Assembly (NCBI GenBank): GCA_033722295.1 | Contig: JAWVZH010000139.1 | Location: 1 to 7,201 of the forward strand | Length of the DNA: 7,201 nucleotides | Source of the DNA: JAWVZH01 sp033722295 | GTDB lineage: Bacteria; Bacteroidota; Bacteroidia; Chitinophagales; Saprospiraceae | Direction of reading: 5' to 3' | Shown: positions 5,841 through 7,201 of the stretch, in pieces | Layout: every line of letters starts with the position of its first letter | How positions within the stretch are numbered: the stretch's first letter is position 1 | The notes under the pieces: model-generated | Database searches by the model: none | What the model saw: the letters and a program-made list of their open reading frames with translations, nothing else | Told to the model about the DNA's origin: nothing | Translations under genes and position numbers: made by a program

Positions 5841-7201
5841 ATGAAAGTAGCCCAAAACAACTTAATGAAAGCAGTTTTAATCTTCGTATCTCTTCTTTTT
5901 TGCTCTGTATACACCTACAGCCAATGGGTCGATATGGGCTTTCCTGATTCAAAAGTTACCTACGTACGTCCCATCGGAGACTCCTTGTTGTATTTCACAA
6001 CTTCGGACAAGATTTTGACATCTCATATCGGTAATCCCAACTGGCAAACAGTACTGGAGATAGAAGAGGAATATTCAGTTTTGACCCTTGATAGCCGAAG
6101 GTTTTATATCAATACGAATGACGGACAATTCAGCTTTGATCGAATAACGCGAGAACACACGGATCTGCAATTGTCTCACCTTGACCTGCCTACGATGATA
6201 TTCCATTCAGGTTTCGGACTGGTGGCTCGTGATACGAGTGAACAGGCTGTCATGTACTCGGCAGACAATGGTCTGACATGGGACACTTTGATGAGCATTG
6301 AGGACATCACTACAGTTCCTGAAAATTCGAGAATAAGAAAAATAACACAAGACATACATGGCAACCTTTTCGTCATTTACAAGAGCAACTGGCAATATCA
6401 TTTGCTTGTAGTTTCAAAGGGCCGGCGTCCGGTAGAGCTGACCAATAACTGGTATGGCTACTCGGATATCATTATGGATCAGGACAGCACGGTATATTAT
6501 ACGGACGGCCACGGCCTTCATTTTCTTGAGCGGGGTGAGAAGTATGAAAAGGACATCTTTCTGGAGATCCAGGGTGATACCTTTTATGCCGAAAGAATTT
6601 TATACGCCGATGGTGACTCCATCATAGTTTCTTCATATGATCAAGTTTATGGTAGCGGAGAACTTGGAGCAAATGGCAAGAAGCTTTTCGATTTATGGCA
6701 ATTACGATGGGCGAGTTTTGAAAGTCCTGGAATTGTCTTAGGTCGTAACAATGATTGTGCGCCTTTTAGTCGATTTACGATCTTTAATTTGAATTCCAAT
6801 CGCCTCACTTTCGATACAGTGGGCCTCGGCCCCTTGTTCGGCCACATAGACTTACACCACCTTCCTGAACAGCCTTTGTGCAATACCGCATGTGGTTTTT
6901 ATCAAAAAAGATATTCGAACCGACACTGGTCTATTGAAAGAACAATGGACGACTTGATCAATTATACAAGTTTCAAGGATCACGTCTATGCCAGGGCGCG
7001 CGACAGCATATTCAAAAGCGCCAATTTCGATACCTGGCAGAAACTTGACCTGTCTATTAATGTGCCTCTTAATTCCTATAATATCAGAATGCAAAATATA
7101 GGAAACCGACAATTGTGGATCTCTGATGGTTCTTCGACCTATGTGACCACTGATAATTTGAATTTTGAACGACATCCCAAAAAAATTAAGGTTTTAAGCT
7201 C
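5841..7201 (+). CDS. Secreted protein with Asp-box (BNR/sortilin-like) motifs, probable beta-propeller, 3' end off the window
   Basis: An open frame of at least 453 codons runs off the right edge. The N-terminus is a Sec signal peptide: Lys2 and Lys10, hydrophobic AVLIFVSLLFCSVY (11-24), then TYS-Q (25-28), with cleavage probably before Gln28 as is common in Bacteroidota. ATG 5865 (Met9) would give a shorter, equally good signal peptide, and neither start has a clear ribosome binding site. SADNGLTW (140-147) is an exact match to the Asp-box S-x-D-x-G-x-T-W found in BNR, sialidase and sortilin-type propellers. Degenerate versions occur at 60-70, 393-401 and 436-444. The rest is rich in Tyr, Trp, Asp and beta-like segments. 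I do not recognise a specific family and see no catalytic signature. A C-terminal type IX secretion sorting domain may lie beyond the edge, but this is only a guess. A 75-nt gap separates it from corA, with no terminator seen; it is probably its own unit. Confidence 0.8.
   Translation, partial: MKVAQNNLMKAVLIFVSLLFCSVYTYSQWVDMGFPDSKVTYVRPIGDSLLYFTTSDKILTSHIGNPNWQTVLEIEEEYSVLTLDSRRFYINTNDGQFSFDRITREHTDLQLSHLDLPTMIFHSGFGLVARDTSEQAVMYSADNGLTWDTLMSIEDITTVPENSRIRKITQDIHGNLFVIYKSNWQYHLLVVSKGRRPVELTNNWYGYSDIIMDQDSTVYYTDGHGLHFLERGEKYEKDIFLEIQGDTFYAERILYADGDSIIVSSYDQVYGSGELGANGKKLFDLWQLRWASFESPGIVLGRNNDCAPFSRFTIFNLNSNRLTFDTVGLGPLFGHIDLHHLPEQPLCNTACGFYQKRYSNRHWSIERTMDDLINYTSFKDHVYARARDSIFKSANFDTWQKLDLSINVPLNSYNIRMQNIGNRQLWISDGSSTYVTTDNLNFERHPKKIKVLS

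Noticed and set aside
5886..5903. Possible lipoprotein box at SLLFC-S in the secreted protein
   Set aside because: Phe at -1 before Cys21 does not fit a lipobox; cleavage at TYS-Q fits better.
6176..7175. Several short minus-strand frames under the secreted protein
   Set aside because: All are antisense to the continuous plus-strand frame with signal peptide and Asp-box; none has a recognisable domain.
1..7201. Mobile element, CRISPR array, tRNA or rRNA
   Set aside because: No regularly spaced direct repeats, transposase or integrase motifs, or RNA-gene sequences were noticed; the genes are intact and tightly packed.

Overview
The window looks like a chromosomal piece from a Bacteroidota-type bacterium. 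This is an inference from a Sec signal peptide ending in a ...TYS-Q cleavage region, a secreted Asp-box protein, few convincing Shine-Dalgarno sites, and moderate G+C judged by eye. No rRNA, tRNA, CRISPR array, transposase or integrase is visible. Six protein-coding genes fill nearly all of it. The two gaps longer than 100 bases (about 205-215 nt each) both hold inverted repeats. No gene-free stretch exceeds 300 bases.

Left half, minus strand, read right to left: an ArsR-family repressor (3319-3633), then a SulP anion transporter with a STAS domain (1431-3104), then, only 21 nt on, one open frame (1409 to beyond base 1). That frame joins a four-cluster PsrB/NrfC-type ferredoxin to an NrfD/PsrC-type quinone-reactive membrane protein. 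The catalytic molybdopterin subunit, if there is one, should lie beyond the left edge. Together these resemble a regulated sulfur-oxyanion module: a membrane quinone-linked Fe-S oxidoreductase, an oxyanion transporter and a cysteine-bearing ArsR switch. An imperfect 10-2-10 inverted repeat of ArsR-operator type sits upstream of the SulP gene, inside a larger interrupted inverted repeat.

Right half, plus strand, divergent from arsR: an MscS-type mechanosensitive channel (3841-4683) and a CorA magnesium channel (4683-5765). The two overlap by one base (TGATG), so they are probably co-transcribed and translationally coupled. The arsR-mscS gap (3634-3840) holds three separate inverted repeats.

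Right edge, plus strand: after a 75-nt gap, a secreted protein (5841 to beyond 7201) with one perfect Asp-box and several degenerate ones. It is probably a beta-propeller, and its function is unknown.

The most interesting points are the unbroken ferredoxin-NrfD fusion beside a SulP gene and the candidate ArsR operator between arsR and sulP. The pairing could fit cytoplasmic sulfite oxidation with sulfate efflux, but this remains a hypothesis because the catalytic subunit is outside the window.
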